From Chitinophagaceae bacterium BSSC1 (lineage in GTDB: Bacteria; Bacteroidota; Bacteroidia; Chitinophagales; Chitinophagaceae): a stretch of 64,000 nt of DNA. The translations under genes were made by a program, and so were the position numbers. Below the pieces are notes generated by a model. It was not told the DNA's origin and made no database searches. It was given only the letters and a program-made list of their open reading frames with translations. Positions 54,155-62,331 of the stretch are shown piece after piece. The DNA is taken from the NCBI GenBank assembly GCA_002256435.1, contig NKJC01000006.1, positions 223,775 to 287,774 on the forward strand. The letters run 5' to 3'. Every line of letters begins with the position of its first letter. Position 1 is the first letter of the stretch.

Positions 54155-54275
54155 AAAAGCTAGATTTTCTTTAGTTGTTTTGGAAAAATTACCCTCCTAT
54201 AAAAGAAGCTAATTATCAATAAGAATCATAGTGAAATAATTTTACAAGCAATCATGACAACCTGAATTATATTCG

Positions 54276-55196
54276 TTACTCTTTCAGCAATGCTTGAATT
54301 TTCAGGTTAATTACATCCCTACTCAATTGCGCCTCTTTCAAAGGAAGCCCCGCCTTCATCCCAGGTCTTTTGTGCCCAATCAAGGTCAGCCATGCATCTT
54401 TCATAATGGCTTGTCTTTCTTCTACTAGTTTAAAAACAGCATCGCCATTTTTAAAGCCAGACAAGGCCGATGGTATATCCGTGGCTTTTGCTAGTTCTTG
54501 CTGACCTAACTCTAAGAGTATCGCTTTAGCCATCACAAAATGGCCTAGGTCATTTGGATGAACTCCATCTTTGGCAAAGAGAAAAGCAGTATCAACCAAA
54601 CGGCGGTCTTCTAGGAATTTTTTCATTGGACCGTGAAGGTCTAATACATCCCATTTCATGGAATACCTAGAACTGATGAGCCAATCTGAATATAGATCCA
54701 GCACATTGGCATAGGCTGCCCCTTTTCTTGGGTCATAGACAGGAGGGGTAATATGAACAATGGGTGCACCCGATAAAAGTACCTGCTCATGCAACTGCTT
54801 GATGCCGTCTTTAAACTTTTGAAAACGCTCATCATCAAAAGGCAAATAAATGCCATCGTTCATCCCGTAACAGGCAAAAACCAAATCTGGCTTGATGTTG
54901 GTTAATGCTCTTTCTAATCGCTCTTGCAAAACCGGACGGGGAAACTGCCCGCCCGCATGATTGGGTTCAGACAATCCAGAAACCGTTTCACTGGGTAATC
55001 CCAGATTGATGATTTCAAAATTTCTTTGGGGATATTTCAGCGTTAGATAGGCGTCAATAAAAGAAATGTATTTACCGTTGTAGGTAATGCTGTTTCCCAG
55101 AAATAAAATGCGCTTAACGCTATCGGGAATGGAATAGGATTGGGCATAGGTTTGAACACTAAGCAGGATTAGGACTAAGTATAGAATGCGTTTCAT
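54276..55196 (-). CDS. Secreted SGNH/GDSL-family hydrolase
   Basis: This is a 306-residue protein with a signal peptide ending at TYAQ. The SGNH blocks are LFLGNSITYNGKY (nucleophile Ser), FACYGMNDG (Asn) and DGVHPNDLGH (Asp-His). Such enzymes remove acetyl or other ester groups from sugars or lipids; a pectin or xylan esterase role would fit the hydrolases elsewhere in the window, but this is inference. Confidence 0.88.
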   Translation of the reverse strand: MKRILYLVLILLSVQTYAQSYSIPDSVKRILFLGNSITYNGKYISFIDAYLTLKYPQRNFEIINLGLPSETVSGLSEPNHAGGQFPRPVLQERLERALTNIKPDLVFACYGMNDGIYLPFDDERFQKFKDGIKQLHEQVLLSGAPIVHITPPVYDPRKGAAYANVLDLYSDWLISSRYSMKWDVLDLHGPMKKFLEDRRLVDTAFLFAKDGVHPNDLGHFVMAKAILLELGQQELAKATDIPSALSGFKNGDAVFKLVEERQAIMKDAWLTLIGHKRPGMKAGLPLKEAQLSRDVINLKIQALLKE

Positions 55197-55230
55197 GGAA
55201 GTTGCTTAGTGGGTTTGGTTATTGGTATTA

Positions 55231-55245
55231 TGCTGGCGCGATGGT
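55231..55245 (+). repeat. Dispersed GC-rich repeat, copy 1
   Basis: TGCTGGCGCGATGGT. It lies 63 bases downstream of the minus-strand stop at 55308. It is one of five same-orientation copies between 55 and 63.2 kb. Confidence 0.6.
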
Positions 55246-55307
55246 CTATGAAAAATAATCCTATTTAAATCTTTCTTGGAATTCCTACATTCATTCCACA
55301 AAAGTCT

Positions 55308-56267
55308 TTATTTACGGGAAGCAGGAGAATTTACATCTATTTCACGAATCGATACCATCTTATATTCCGCCTGATCGCCATCTGTTCTCATGAGAAAGGT
55401 TCCGTGACCATCTAAAATAATTTTTTTAGGATCGGCATAGCTGCATCCGGTTATTTGTAAAGATTGGACAGGCCAATTGCCTTGATCAATTACCTCACCA
55501 ACTTTAACCCACACACCACCGTTTTTAGGATTTCCATTAGAAACAGAATCAATATAAACTTCCATTTTCACTTTGGTATTATGCTCTATATTGTAAATAA
55601 TGTACTTCATCCCAATCCATATGTTGGGAGGTAAAGGATTACCATTCCACAAAGGATCCTGGGTATGGAATCCTGAGCCCGACCAATAATCACTTGTAGG
55701 ATGTTTTAGCTCTTTTTCAAAGTCCCATTTACCATCGTGACGAAATCTACAATAATAGGTAGATGCATCACAATCGCTGCCCTGAGAAGAAGCATGACCC
55801 AACGGGCCTGTTCTAGCACCAACAATCATCCCTCCATATGCAGGTCCAGAATTGCCAATTCTTCTATAGTATGCAGTAAATTCTGTGTTTAAGAAAAATT
55901 GCTCACCAACCTTTGTGGTGCGCATAGAATTAATATGAAACCGAGGACTGACTCCTGACATATTCATAACACCTTTCCCATCAATGTGAAATCCTTGGGT
56001 ACTTCCACTATGATCTTCCGTCCAATCGGTTGGGTCGTAAGGGTCTGGAGCATATTTAATGATTCGGTCAACGCCATTATTCCAATGTACTGAAGTCCAT
56101 TCCCTAGTGCCTGGTTTAGTATGGTAGAATTGAGAGATCCCGAATACATCTGTAGGCTTAGATCCAGTTTGTGCTGAGATATGTTGAAATAAAAAGATAA
56201 AAACAAAAAATATCACTCCAGTTGGAACTGAGAGCATAGTATTACAGAATTTAAATCTTTTTACCAT
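55308..56267 (-). CDS. Secreted protein of unknown family, possible carbohydrate-active fold
   Basis: This is a 319-residue protein with a signal peptide ending at HISAQ. The mature part is Gly-, Trp- and Tyr-rich with strand-like segments (GISQFYHTKPGTREWTSVHWNN, then YYRRIGNSGPAYGGMIVGAR, then KIILDGHGTFLMRTD). The pattern is that of a beta-sandwich or jelly-roll binding or lyase domain, but I do not recognise the family and assign no catalytic residues. It stands alone between two repeat copies and next to a secreted protein that is duplicated at 63225. Confidence 0.6.
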   Translation of the reverse strand: MVKRFKFCNTMLSVPTGVIFFVFIFLFQHISAQTGSKPTDVFGISQFYHTKPGTREWTSVHWNNGVDRIIKYAPDPYDPTDWTEDHSGSTQGFHIDGKGVMNMSGVSPRFHINSMRTTKVGEQFFLNTEFTAYYRRIGNSGPAYGGMIVGARTGPLGHASSQGSDCDASTYYCRFRHDGKWDFEKELKHPTSDYWSGSGFHTQDPLWNGNPLPPNIWIGMKYIIYNIEHNTKVKMEVYIDSVSNGNPKNGGVWVKVGEVIDQGNWPVQSLQITGCSYADPKKIILDGHGTFLMRTDGDQAEYKMVSIREIDVNSPASRK

Positions 56268-56326
56268 AGCAAGTTTAGAAGTTAAATTTATGTGTTTTAC
56301 TTTAAAAGGATTTTGTGGGCCTAATA

Positions 56327-56340
56327 GCTGGCGCGATGGT
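56327..56340 (+). repeat. Dispersed GC-rich repeat, copy 2
   Basis: GCTGGCGCGATGGT, followed by AATTGAG as in copy 5. It lies 29 bases downstream of the minus-strand stop at 56369. Confidence 0.6.
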
Positions 56341-56368
56341 AATTGAGGGAAAGGAATAATACCTGATC

Positions 56369-56965
56369 CTAACTTACCGATTCATATACTGTAATCCATA
56401 AAGACCAAGCTCCAAACTCTTTCCGATAAATTGAAAATAATTCTTCCCCACAAAGCCCCCCGCAACTATTTGCATAAAAGAAAGCACAATATTGATTATC
56501 TCTAAAAAAGATGGGGATACTGAAGGCAAATAGACTTTTTCCGTAAGAGTTATAAAAATTACGCCACCCATTTGCTCTGTCTTTGAATATAGCTGTAATA
56601 GTATCCTTAGGTATCGATTGTGAATTAGGGATTTCAAATTGATTCCAAAGACTTGTATCGGCTTGTTTTTGTAATTCTTTAATGATGAACTGCTGTTCCT
56701 CTTTTGATAAAACAAGCGAATCTATAATTTGAACTTTATGATTCTCAATTCTAAAATTATACAATACTGAACTTCGCTGTAGTGCTTTTAGAATTTCATT
56801 TTGGGTATAGCTGTTTATCCCTTTAGTATAATATAAAGGAGTTCCGGGTTTACTTTTGTTTTGGGTAAACTGAGTTAGGAAATCGAGTGCTTGTTTCTGG
56901 GTAGTTTGGGCGTTTGAGGTGGAGATGAAGTATGAAAGTATAGTTAATAAAAGGAGTGAGCGCAT
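56369..56965 (-). CDS. Secreted protein of unknown function, paralogue of 63225
   Basis: This is a 198-residue protein with a signal peptide ending at SNAQ. Its C-terminal part holds four Cys-containing positions around NSCGGLCGEELFSIY. It aligns over its whole length with the protein at 63225 (shared DSLVLSKEEQQFI-like, SLWNQFEIPNS, FSIPIFFRDNQYC and ITVYES segments). The DNA just downstream also carries the same repeat plus AATTGAG in both copies, so the whole gene unit was duplicated. No known domain is recognised. The Cys pattern suggests disulfides in the periplasm or outside. Confidence 0.7.
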   Translation of the reverse strand: MRSLLLLTILSYFISTSNAQTTQKQALDFLTQFTQNKSKPGTPLYYTKGINSYTQNEILKALQRSSVLYNFRIENHKVQIIDSLVLSKEEQQFIIKELQKQADTSLWNQFEIPNSQSIPKDTITAIFKDRANGWRNFYNSYGKSLFAFSIPIFFRDNQYCAFFYANSCGGLCGEELFSIYRKEFGAWSLWITVYESVS

Positions 56966-56979
56966 TGAATTGTTTTTAG

Positions 56980-57129
56980 CTAAGGCTTAACCCTAACAAC
57001 TTGATTATCCTTGAGAATAACAATTTCAGTATTCTTTTGCTTCTTAAATTCAATCAATTTTTTGTAGACCGTTTCAAGGCCTACAATAATTTTATTATGA
57101 AGCTCCGTTTGTTTTTCATTTTTTGTCAT
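56980..57129 (-). CDS. 49-residue partner protein of the zeta-toxin-like gene
   Basis: This is a small charged protein (MTKNEKQTELHNKIIVGLET, then VYKKLIEFKKQKNTEIVILK) beginning at ATG 57129, with its first 14 bases inside the end of the zeta-toxin-like gene in another frame. This overlap implies coupled translation. Its helix-rich, Lys/Glu-rich composition fits a small antitoxin or regulator, as often paired with zeta toxins, though in classic systems the antitoxin is encoded upstream. No family is recognised. It was overlooked by length limits; the frame has normal codon use. Confidence 0.55.
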   Translation of the reverse strand: MTKNEKQTELHNKIIVGLETVYKKLIEFKKQKNTEIVILKDNQVVRVKP

Positions 57130-57700
57130 AATACTTTTTTAAAAGGTCAAATTTTGAGTTATCCGTAACCTCTAATTCTAATCCAGTAGTTTTTTTTCCA
57201 ATTAAAATATGTTTACCAAAAGAATTGTCAAAAATCAATGCACCATCAACTATAGGAAGATAGATATCAAAGAGATTTTTTATACCTTTTATGTAGCGCC
57301 TTTCTATTACACCTGCTTCAATATTGTGTCCTCCTTCTGTGACTCTAATTCTAACGCGCTCCTTAGCTAATTCCACATTTTGAAGCCAAAAGAAAAGTAA
57401 TGTTACCGTATAGCCTTTTCGTTTTGCTTCTTCAACTTTCAATTTATAACTTCTAGTTGAAAGGGTAGTTTCAAATGCAAAACTTTCCTGGTTCTCTAAA
57501 AGCTCGGCTATTCTTTTCAACATTATACGACCTGCTTCAAAAGCAACCTTTTCTGGTTGAAAAGGCGAAAGTCCTTTGGCAATTTCATCAGCATTCACAA
57601 ATTCCTTACAATCAATAATTTCAGGCAAAATAGTAAATGAAGCTGTTGTTTTTCCAGCACCATTACAACCTGCTATTATGTAAAGGTTTTTGTCCTCCAT
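57116..57700 (-). CDS. Zeta-toxin-like P-loop kinase
   Basis: This is a 194-residue protein with Walker A GCNGAGKTT at residues 11-19, followed by the family pattern FVNADEIAKGLSPF (substrate/base Asp), FAFETTLSTRSY, LLFFWLQNVELAKERVRIRV and RRYIKGIKNLFDIYLP. Zeta toxins phosphorylate UDP-N-acetylglucosamine; many chromosomal relatives have unknown nucleotide or sugar substrates. An overlapping 49-residue gene follows. There is no epsilon-type antitoxin gene upstream, where a truncated nuclease remnant lies instead. Confidence 0.85.
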   Translation of the reverse strand: MEDKNLYIIAGCNGAGKTTASFTILPEIIDCKEFVNADEIAKGLSPFQPEKVAFEAGRIMLKRIAELLENQESFAFETTLSTRSYKLKVEEAKRKGYTVTLLFFWLQNVELAKERVRIRVTEGGHNIEAGVIERRYIKGIKNLFDIYLPIVDGALIFDNSFGKHILIGKKTTGLELEVTDNSKFDLLKKYYDKK

Positions 57701-57739
57701 TATAGCAAATTTACAGAAATACTTTTTTGGTTGGTTTTC

Positions 57740-57930
57740 TTATTTCAACTGAAATTTTAGAATCAGCGGCATATGATCACTCAACCCAATCCAATCGTCA
57801 TACTCCCCCATAGTAATAGAGCTTAATCTCTCGCAAAAGCTCTGAGATGTAAAGCAATAATCAATATGATAGGGTTTCTCCTTCTTTCTTTGGAGATAGA
57901 AGGTTGGATGGGCTTCTTTAATAGTTGATC
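57740..57930 (-). pseudogene. Remnant of an endonuclease/exonuclease/phosphatase-family protein
   Basis: The minus strand encodes an uninterrupted C-terminal fragment of about 60 residues: KEAHPTFYLQRKKEKPYHID, then YCFTSQSFCERL, then WIGLSDHMPLILKFQLK and a TAA at 57740. The HPTFY, PYHIDY and LSDHMPL motifs are the typical end of endonuclease/exonuclease/phosphatase proteins, the last holding the catalytic Asp-His pair. No start or N-terminal half lies upstream; homology stops near 57920-57930 and the next 130 bases hold nothing recognisable. It is therefore a decayed gene, not an active one. Confidence 0.75.
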
Positions 57931-58066
57931 ATAGTAATGGATGTTCCTTACCGTTCTATATATCTTCCTTCTTGGGCATTGTTTGCCTAGATGGCTAGGA
58001 GAATGAATGTTTGCTCTCTCTGTTACTTGGGGATGATGTATTTGAGATAAGGGTTGTGGGAATTAT
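57931..58066. other. Non-coding gap between the nuclease remnant and a repeat copy
   Basis: No frame, hairpin or known motif was seen here. The left side of a deleted nuclease gene may have been replaced by this sequence. Confidence 0.4.
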
Positions 58067-58078
58067 TGCTGGCGCGAT
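58067..58078 (+). repeat. Dispersed GC-rich repeat, copy 3 (shortened)
   Basis: TGCTGGCGCGAT, then AT instead of GGT. It lies 43 bases downstream of the minus-strand stop at 58121. Confidence 0.55.
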
Positions 58079-58120
58079 ATCAATTGCAAAAATTCAATCG
58101 TACAAATATTAGAGAAACAA

Positions 58121-59833
58121 CTAGAATCCATATCTAAAGAAAAGCATAGCACTTAACCAAGGTTTTGCATTATTATTCAATGCATTTTGAACACCTGCCC
58201 CAGGAATGGTATACGCTATATGTCCATGCCAATACCATCGTCTGTTTTGAAAATACTTTACTGTGATATTGAATTCAGTTCCATATTCTTTTTTGGTCAT
58301 GGTACTCAATGCAGGGTTTCCACCAATATTATTGTTATTGGAAGCATACATGTAAATAGCTTGAGGAACCAATTCAATTTTTGGAACAGGTCTTATATTG
58401 GCTTGTAATTGGTGAACAGTTATATTGCTATTTTGAACAATTTTAAAATGGTTGGCACCAATTACCCATTCCTCTCCATTGCCACCTGAAAGTAAGGGAT
58501 CCCATCGTTCATATTGTTCTGTATTGGGATTATCCCCTGAAAAATAGGCATACCTGTATCGCAAAGTTGGAGCTCCCTTTTGTTTGGCAAAACTCCAACC
58601 AAATTCAGTATATCCTGCAAAGGCAGACATATTAAAATTGGAATTTGTTTCATAACCAATTTCTCCTTTGAAAAACAAACCAGGTGTATTGGGTGGTCTA
58701 TTTGCGTAATAACGAAGGTTGTACAACTTTAACCCATTTCTTCCCAATACTGTACCAGCAGGCGTATAGTAGTTAAAGTTGGATTTGGGAACATCTAACA
58801 TCATGATACCAACTTGATGCGCATAACCATCACCCCATTCAGCATTGAATCCCCTGATCACCGTTTTGGAATCAACTATGCTCAGTTCATTGGGATCAAG
58901 TTGAAAAACTTGTAAGAGTAAGTTGTTGTATTTAATAGCAGCAAGACCAAGATAATCTGCTGCCCAACGAGGATTTAATTGTAATGCTGCGCGATTGTCT
59001 CCATTGGAAGCGGTATTGCGAATGATAAATCCATTGCCAACCGAGAACTGTTGCCTACCAAATGAGAGGTTATAGGTGAAACGATTTCCAGATGTAGAAG
59101 CATTAGTCCCCATCAAACCAAGAAAAGCGTCTTCCACAGCTCCATATGCCCTTGATTCGCTGGTAAAAAGCTCTCTACCAGCTGAACCACTAGCAATATA
59201 ACTGAGGCCACCATAGAGATACCTATTCTTTTTGGCAGAAAGGGTTGTAATGCCATACAAACCACCAGAAATCCATCCCTCTACCCAACCCGTAAACCCC
59301 TTTCCTACTGGGCTTTTTGCCAATGGGTTTCCATTGAGCATGGCATCATCTCTACCGTACCAAGCATTATTGTTGGAGTAAAGCATTTCCGCCATAGCAA
59401 TTTTAGTAGTCAGTAATGATTTGTTATCCTGATAGAGAATGGGAAAATCTTTTTCCCCCATGAACAAACCAGTTTTATCTTTTTTCTCTTTTGCAATTTC
59501 ACTGACTTCAACAGTGAGTGTAATGTTGATTCCTCCTATTTGAGATGGTTGAATTTCATATTGGGCAGATGCTACTTCTTGCAGTTTGCGCACTTTATTG
59601 GTATAGGCTTCTAATAAAATGGTACGAACCGAAGACTGTGGAAAAATGGGAAATGCCCGTTTAACGGTTTGCTCCAAATTTTTCTGCGCAATGGTGTCTG
59701 ATAATTTGTTTTGAAAAACATACACCACATTGGTAATCCGCTCACCTTCATAAAATGCATTACTTACCTGAGCAAAAATGTTATTTGAGCTCAATAGAAA
59801 AATGCAACCAATAAAAAGCTTGAAAAATTTCAT
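58121..59833 (-). CDS. Outer-membrane beta-barrel protein, alginate-export-like
   Basis: This is a 570-residue secreted protein with a signal peptide ending at IFAQ. An N-terminal soluble part (to about residue 125) has two alpha/beta units (ITNVVYVFQNKLSDTIAQKN, then GGINITLTVEVSEI). The rest is a run of amphipathic strands ending in FFRYGF, a normal outer-membrane barrel terminus. The barrel resembles alginate-export-type porins (YNLSFGRQQFSVGNGFIIRN). It starts 16 bases after the exported SDR gene, so both are probably one transcript. It may be a porin for the product or substrate of that enzyme; that is inference. Confidence 0.7.
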   Translation of the reverse strand: MKFFKLFIGCIFLLSSNNIFAQVSNAFYEGERITNVVYVFQNKLSDTIAQKNLEQTVKRAFPIFPQSSVRTILLEAYTNKVRKLQEVASAQYEIQPSQIGGINITLTVEVSEIAKEKKDKTGLFMGEKDFPILYQDNKSLLTTKIAMAEMLYSNNNAWYGRDDAMLNGNPLAKSPVGKGFTGWVEGWISGGLYGITTLSAKKNRYLYGGLSYIASGSAGRELFTSESRAYGAVEDAFLGLMGTNASTSGNRFTYNLSFGRQQFSVGNGFIIRNTASNGDNRAALQLNPRWAADYLGLAAIKYNNLLLQVFQLDPNELSIVDSKTVIRGFNAEWGDGYAHQVGIMMLDVPKSNFNYYTPAGTVLGRNGLKLYNLRYYANRPPNTPGLFFKGEIGYETNSNFNMSAFAGYTEFGWSFAKQKGAPTLRYRYAYFSGDNPNTEQYERWDPLLSGGNGEEWVIGANHFKIVQNSNITVHQLQANIRPVPKIELVPQAIYMYASNNNNIGGNPALSTMTKKEYGTEFNITVKYFQNRRWYWHGHIAYTIPGAGVQNALNNNAKPWLSAMLFFRYGF

Positions 59834-59849
59834 AGGGTTTATTCACCAA

Positions 59850-60836
59850 TTAATAAGCTGTCCAACCACCATCCGTTGGATAAAGGGCTCCGGTTAAATT
59901 AGATGCTTCATCAGAAAGCAAGAAAAGTATCACAGCTGCTTGCTCCCATACAGTTGCCATACGATGCTTTGTATCGTTCATCATTAATAGACTTTCTGTT
60001 TTTGCTCCACCCATTCCAGTGATACCACGCTTTTTCACTTCTTTTACAAATTCAAAAGCCTTATCTGTCATGGGTGTTTCAGTAGCAGCCATATTTACAG
60101 AATTGACTCTTATGCCATAAGGAGCGTAATCAATGGCAGCACTTCTGGTTAGACCATTTACCGCGTGTTTACTGGCTACATAGGCTGGGTTTCCAGCTAA
60201 ACCGGTAAGACCTGCAATGGATCCAACTGTTACAATAGCTCCACCATTGCCTTGCTTTAGCAATTGCTGAAGTACAGAACGCATAGATTTAAAAGTACCT
60301 GTAACGTTAATGTCTATCACATTGTCCCAATATTTGTCCGATGCTGCATCAACAGCAGTTGGCAACAATTCTTTTTGCTTATCATAATCAAAAGCATCAC
60401 CAGAGAAAGTACCATCCATGACTCCTGCATTTAAAAGAGCCAAATCAATTTTCCCAAATTTGAGTACCGCTTGAGCCACCAGGTTGTTACAGTCTGCAGT
60501 ACTTCTAATATCTGTTTTTACAAAAAGGGCTTTGCCACCTTCTTTTCTAATGGTTTGGGCAGTAGCTTCACCTTGTGGTAACCAATCGGCAATCACAACA
60601 GAAGCGCCTTCACGGGATGCTCTAATTGCAGTAGCGCGTCCAATACCTCTTGCACCACCGGTAATGATAATCACCCTTCCTTTGAGTCTATCCTTGGAGA
60701 AATAATTGGAATCAATAGCTGTGATATTGTTTTTTTTAAAGCCCGTTTTTTCTTGGGCCATCAATTTTCCCATGTTACCCAACTGGGTTAATAGTAAGAT
60801 TGATATAAAAAGTGATTGATTCAGTATTGGTTTCAT
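59850..60836 (-). CDS. Short-chain dehydrogenase with an N-terminal export signal
   Basis: This is a protein of about 328 residues; the ATG at 60836 (MKPILNQSLFISILLL) is preferred. A hydrophobic stretch ending at KLMAQ looks like a Sec signal with cleavage before EKTGF, and about 25 further residues precede the Rossmann fold. The SDR motifs are complete: TGGARGIG, LLNAGV (NAG), the catalytic Ser in VGSIAG and YVASKH, then a C-terminal GALYPTDGG. Export is odd, since NAD(P) is a cytoplasmic cofactor. It is followed by the barrel protein at 58121. It could be a membrane-anchored cytoplasmic enzyme instead if the signal is not cut. Confidence 0.85.
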   Translation of the reverse strand: MKPILNQSLFISILLLTQLGNMGKLMAQEKTGFKKNNITAIDSNYFSKDRLKGRVIIITGGARGIGRATAIRASREGASVVIADWLPQGEATAQTIRKEGGKALFVKTDIRSTADCNNLVAQAVLKFGKIDLALLNAGVMDGTFSGDAFDYDKQKELLPTAVDAASDKYWDNVIDINVTGTFKSMRSVLQQLLKQGNGGAIVTVGSIAGLTGLAGNPAYVASKHAVNGLTRSAAIDYAPYGIRVNSVNMAATETPMTDKAFEFVKEVKKRGITGMGGAKTESLLMMNDTKHRMATVWEQAAVILFLLSDEASNLTGALYPTDGGWTAY

Positions 60837-60997
60837 TAGTTTCAATTTTTCATTAAAAGTATGGCTAAATTCAAGAACCTATGTAACGTTTATTTAATGT
60901 TTTTGTTCATAGTACAAGCTAGAATGGTCAAATCCCTATACACCCGCATCAACTTCGGATCAATCTCAGTAAATGACCTGTTTGGGTCGGGTTTGCT

Positions 60998-61012
60998 TGC
61001 TGGCGCGATGGT
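60998..61012 (+). repeat. Dispersed GC-rich repeat, copy 4
   Basis: TGCTGGCGCGATGGT. It lies 43 bases downstream of the minus-strand stop at 61055. CTCTTTG/CAAAGAG arms lie between the stop and the repeat. Confidence 0.6.
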
Positions 61013-61054
61013 CAAAGAGGGCTTTTATCTAAGGCTCTTTGGTTAAACTAGTTT

Positions 61055-61357
61055 TTAAAGTGTAACAGATAAATTCAATCTTCCCCCCAACCCTACTTCA
61101 ATAATTTTTTGCAAAGTTGAAATACGAACATCTTTTATATCATTTTCAACTTTTGAAATATAGGCTTTATTGGTTCCACATTTATCAGCCAGCTGTTCTT
61201 GTGTCATACCTTTCTCTAATCTTGCTTCCAATAGCAATGCACCAAGTTTAAAACTTTGATATCCTTTTTCAAATTTATCTCTTTTGAGAGAACCCTTTTT
61301 GCCATATTGCTCGTCAACTAAACGGGAAAGTGTTTTAGTATTCGCTTTTGTTTTCAT
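61055..61357 (-). CDS. HigA-like helix-turn-helix antitoxin
   Basis: This is a 100-residue DNA-binding protein of the XRE type: residues 38-92 carry GALLLEARLEKGMTQEQLAD, then CGTNKAYISKVENDIKDVRI. The basic N-terminal extension is normal for HigA-type antitoxins of RelE/HigB toxins. The first 23 bases overlap the end of a truncated toxin reading frame upstream, which shows the original toxin-antitoxin order. With the toxin broken it would be an orphan antitoxin or regulator. Confidence 0.85.
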   Translation of the reverse strand: MKTKANTKTLSRLVDEQYGKKGSLKRDKFEKGYQSFKLGALLLEARLEKGMTQEQLADKCGTNKAYISKVENDIKDVRISTLQKIIEVGLGGRLNLSVTL

Positions 61358-61433
61358 AATACTCCTTCATAATTTTTAAAGCCTTCTCAATTTCAAGATT
61401 AGGGGTCTTTTGTCTAAATCTAGCAGGCGCAAT
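61335..61433 (-). pseudogene. C-terminal remnant of a HigB/RelE-type toxin
   Basis: This minus-strand fragment of 32 residues (ARFRQKTPNLEIEKALKI, then MKEYYENKSEY) ends at TAA 61335. The QKTPxxEIEKA pattern is the usual C-terminus of HigB-like toxins. An in-frame TGA at 61434-61436 stands just before the fragment, and no N-terminal half is found upstream. At the break the DNA reads ATTGCGCCTGC (minus), close to the dispersed repeat (9 of 11 bases). Confidence 0.7.
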
Positions 61434-61608
61434 TCAATAAAACAAAAGTAGTCCTAAAGGGCAATTTTAAAAATATTTATTATTGTATTTTCTAAAATAC
61501 TTTATGTATTCATCTACAGAGTAATTGTTAACTAAAATTATTTTATCAGGAGATTTTAGCTGTTGTAAAATGACAACATGACTATATTATTTGTTTACAT
61601 TTATTTCA

Positions 61609-62064
61609 ATGATTGAAGGTAATAAATACATATATAAAACCAATACTTCATTCTTGGATTATGAGTTTGAAAGTGTTGGGCCAAAAGGAGTTATAAAAAA
61701 AGTAGCAAGATTTAACTTACTTGAAAATAATATTTACAATTTTGGCTTTGGAGACTTAAATCATTTAACAGGAGAAATTAGCGATACTGTTGTTAGTAAT
61801 AATAATGACGGGGACAAGGTTTTAATTACTGTAGCTAGTATTATTTCTGATTTTACGAGTATTTTAAAAGACTCTGCAATTTTTATTAAGGGAACAACCC
61901 AATCAAGGACACGCAGATATCAAATGGGAATTAATAAGTATTGGTTTCAAATAAATACACTCTTTGAGATTTACGGTTTAAGAGATAATAAATGGGAATT
62001 ATTTCGTCAAGGTGAAAATTATGAGGCATTTCTAGGTAGGAGAAACCCTGATTTATTGATTTAA
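61609..62064 (+). CDS. DUF6934-like protein
   Basis: This is a protein of about 151 residues; the longest frame starts with TTG at 61591, and the ATG at 61609 (MIEGNKYIYK) is preferred. The segments ENNIYNFGFGDL, SDTVVSNNNDGDKVLITVAS and IFIKGTTQSRTRRYQMGI fit the DUF6934 family, a small Bacteroidota group of unknown role often next to a second small gene, as here at 62121. The plus orientation contrasts with the surrounding minus-strand genes. Confidence 0.75.
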   Translation: MIEGNKYIYKTNTSFLDYEFESVGPKGVIKKVARFNLLENNIYNFGFGDLNHLTGEISDTVVSNNNDGDKVLITVASIISDFTSILKDSAIFIKGTTQSRTRRYQMGINKYWFQINTLFEIYGLRDNKWELFRQGENYEAFLGRRNPDLLI

Positions 62065-62120
62065 CTAGAATTTTATCCCCTTCCTTAGAATAAAATTTAA
62101 AAAAGTATTAGCTTTAATTT

Positions 62121-62309
62121 ATGGGTTTGAAACAAAAAGCAATATCACCAAAAGCAAAATCATCTCAAAAAAAAGATGCTATTGTAAGTGAATCAGTAGG
62201 CAATTATGAAAAACATCCATTTTTCATAAAGAAAGCTGCTGCGGCTAAGGCATTACTTACTCAGGTTGGATTACCCAAACAATTAACATCAAAGAAATCA
62301 AGCGTTTAG
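62121..62309 (+). CDS. Small basic protein downstream of the DUF6934-like gene
   Basis: This is a 62-residue protein with a disordered Lys/Ser-rich start (QKAISPKAKSSQKKDAIVSE) and a possible helix (EKHPFFIKKAAAAKALLTQV). It lies 56 bases after the DUF6934-like gene on the same strand. The two may be a functional pair, possibly of toxin-antitoxin type; this is a guess from context only. The frame is short but has normal codon use. Confidence 0.6.
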   Translation: MGLKQKAISPKAKSSQKKDAIVSESVGNYEKHPFFIKKAAAAKALLTQVGLPKQLTSKKSSV

Positions 62310-62331
62310 GGCATTTACACACCCCTATCTC

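Noticed and set aside
61467..61585. Open minus-strand stretch of about 37 codons upstream of the toxin remnant
   Set aside because: The peptide looks plausible (KIILVNNYSVDEYIKYFRKY) but there is no start codon in frame and no recognised homology; it may be a second gene fragment.
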